Of a stretch of DNA of 7,689 nt, positions 6,681-7,689 are shown piece after piece. The stretch covers positions 1 through 7,689 of the forward strand of contig QMSL01000062.1 of assembly GCA_003649665.1 (NCBI GenBank). Reading direction: 5' to 3'. The stretch's first letter is position 1. Each line of letters begins with the position of its first letter. The notes under the pieces are model-generated. The model was not told the DNA's origin. It searched no databases and saw nothing but the letters and a program-made list of their open reading frames with translations. The position numbers were made by a program, and so were the translations under genes. This DNA is from Thermoprotei archaeon. GTDB taxonomy: Archaea; Thermoproteota; Thermoprotei; QMSL01; B3-G16.

Positions 6681-6712
6681 TTAAGTAGTGTACTTAAGTA
6701 ATGTATTTAAGA
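6681..6712 (-). promoter_or_regulatory. Dehydrogenase-operon promoter with palindromic candidate operator
   Basis: On the minus strand TCTTAAATA (complement of 6704-6712) is a good TATA-like box, with a predicted transcript start near 6682, about 15 bases before ATG 6667. Between box and start lies TTAAGTA-GTG-TACTTAA (6681-6697), a perfect 7-base inverted repeat. It overlaps a 10-base palindrome TACTTAAGTA (6691-6700). A regulator bound here would cover the start region and act as a repressor. The repeats are visible; regulation is inferred. Confidence 0.5.
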
Positions 6713-6772
6713 CTTACGAAAGTGCCCCTATTAAATCATACCAGCATTATTACCTAAATTATAAACTAGTCT

Positions 6773-6782
6773 AATATTTAAA
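6773..6782 (+). promoter_or_regulatory. TATA-like box of the ABC exporter gene
   Basis: ATATTTAAAG is centred near 6778, about 26 bases before ATG 6804, so a near-leaderless transcript is possible. A second TATA-like sequence (TTATAAA, about 6760-6766) would instead give a short leader with the weak ribosome site AAGGTAGTGG (6790-6799). Confidence 0.4.
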
Positions 6783-6803
6783 GAGTTATAAGGTAGTGGA
6801 ATT

Positions 6804-7689
6804 ATGATGAAAACTTCCACAGTTAAACTCCTTCGCGCATCTGCTAATGCATTTAAGCTTATATGGAGGAGAGCTACAGTTGCTATCTTCTTCTGGCTCC
6901 TAAGTATGATCGTGGCGTTCTACTCTGCCCACATTCGTGCAGATTTTATAAACTTGCTCACCACCATAGTAGTTGGTAAAGGAGGCCCTCTTCGAAACCT
7001 CACGATATTAGCTTTAATCCTTATTGTCTTATGGATAGCAGATTATCTAACTAACTTCATTGGCGAGTATTCTCTTCAAAGTCTTAAACCCTATACATAT
7101 AGGGTTTTAGCGCGACAATTTGTAATGAAAATTCTTAGGGCGAGGAGAAGTAGCTTCCTAAGATCTGGAGATATTCTTGCCAGATTTGTTTCGGATCTTG
7201 ATCCCCTTTCTGAAGCCCTAGGGGGATTGCTTACAGCATTATAGCGGGTGTCATAATTCTCTATAGCCTAAGCCCTCACTTAACAATGATTGCGCTTACT
7301 ACAATACCAGTATATTACATAGTGTTTAAGTATACGAGCAGAAAGATATCTCGAATCTCCGATAATGAGAGGAAGTGTATGTCTGAGCTTGTTGAGTCAG
7401 TGAAGATTTCCGTTGATGGTATTAAACTCGTTAAAAGAGCTTCTGCTCAGAAATTCTTTGAGAATATAGTCAATAGAAGTCTCGAGGATAGATTTAGGCT
7501 TCTCCTGAAACTATTGTTTGTCAGAGTATTCTTTGGGCAAACATTTAACGCTCTTTATAGTCTCTTCACGCTTATCCTATTGATTATTGGAGGTTATCTT
7601 GTTTATTTGGGCTATACAACCATAGGCTCAGTAATCGCATTCTCCGGAGCAGCATACAATATCTACGAACCTATAACGAATATGGCATA
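6804..7689 (+). CDS. Type I ABC exporter membrane domain, frameshifted, runs off right edge
   Basis: From ATG 6804 the frame gives 146 residues and stops at TAG 7242-7244. The same domain continues uninterrupted in the -1 frame to the window end, about 295 codons in all. The join is the GGGGG run at 7221-7225. Reading one frame back from there gives ALG-GIAYSIIAGVIILYS, a natural ABC_membrane helix. Restoring a sixth G would repair the gene. Helices lie near residues 23-50 and 66-90, at the repaired segment (142-180), and at about 245-270. The region VDGIKLVKRASAQKFF is the cytoplasmic extension typical of these exporters, and ISRISDNERKCMSELVES precedes it. The nucleotide-binding domain must lie beyond the right edge. 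Exporters of this fold (MsbA/McjD-like) expel lipids, peptides or drugs; the cargo is unknown. ATG 6807 is an equally possible start. The frameshift may be real decay, slippage or a sequencing error. Confidence 0.82.

Noticed and set aside
7216..7223. CCCTAGGG palindrome at the ABC frameshift
   Set aside because: An 8-base palindrome inside coding sequence is easily produced by chance, and it does not form a slippery heptamer of the X XXY YYZ type.
1..7689. CRISPR array, tRNA, rRNA, insertion sequence or defence system
   Set aside because: No regularly spaced repeats, tRNA cloverleaf, rRNA-like sequence, transposase motifs or recognised defence domains were seen on either strand.

Overview
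The window looks like the chromosome of a hyperthermophilic archaeon, most likely Thermoproteota (Crenarchaeota). Starts are preceded by GGTGA or AGGAGGTGA Shine-Dalgarno motifs. AT-rich TATA-like boxes lie about 25 bases before plausible transcription starts. GTG is used as a start codon, and AGG, AGA and ATA codons are frequent. No genus can be named from the sequence alone.

Layout. (1) Bases 1-503, minus strand: the N-terminal 167 residues of a polytopic membrane protein that runs off the left edge. It shares an AT-rich promoter region with (2) a divergent plus-strand gene, 605-1594. That gene encodes a surface protein with an N-terminal signal or anchor, a globular ectodomain and a C-terminal membrane helix. 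(3) Bases 1718-2085: a decayed gene for a GH99-like endo-alpha-mannosidase, readable only across a Trp-to-stop change, a deletion with frame change and a later stop. (4) Bases 2256-4724: an intact GH2 beta-mannosidase with its own promoter, in which a perfect inverted repeat straddles the TATA box. (5) Bases 4780-6667, minus strand: a two-gene operon of an MDR-type polyol/sugar dehydrogenase followed by a xylose-isomerase-like TIM-barrel protein. The operon converges on the mannosidase. (6) Bases 6804-7689, plus strand: the membrane domain of a type I ABC exporter, broken by a -1 frameshift at a run of five G and cut by the right edge.

Together the centre reads as a carbohydrate-use locus. 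A cytoplasmic exo-beta-mannosidase releases mannose from imported oligosaccharides, and a neighbouring oxidoreductase/isomerase pair probably handles a sugar or sugar acid. The GH99 relic suggests that the locus once also attacked alpha-mannan or a mannose-containing glycan. That pathway is inference from gene content; no substrate is proven by the sequence.

No CRISPR array, tRNA, rRNA or intact insertion sequence was seen. The points most worth a second look are the GH99 relic, the homopolymer frameshift in the ABC gene, and the two palindromic candidate operators at the mannosidase and dehydrogenase promoters.
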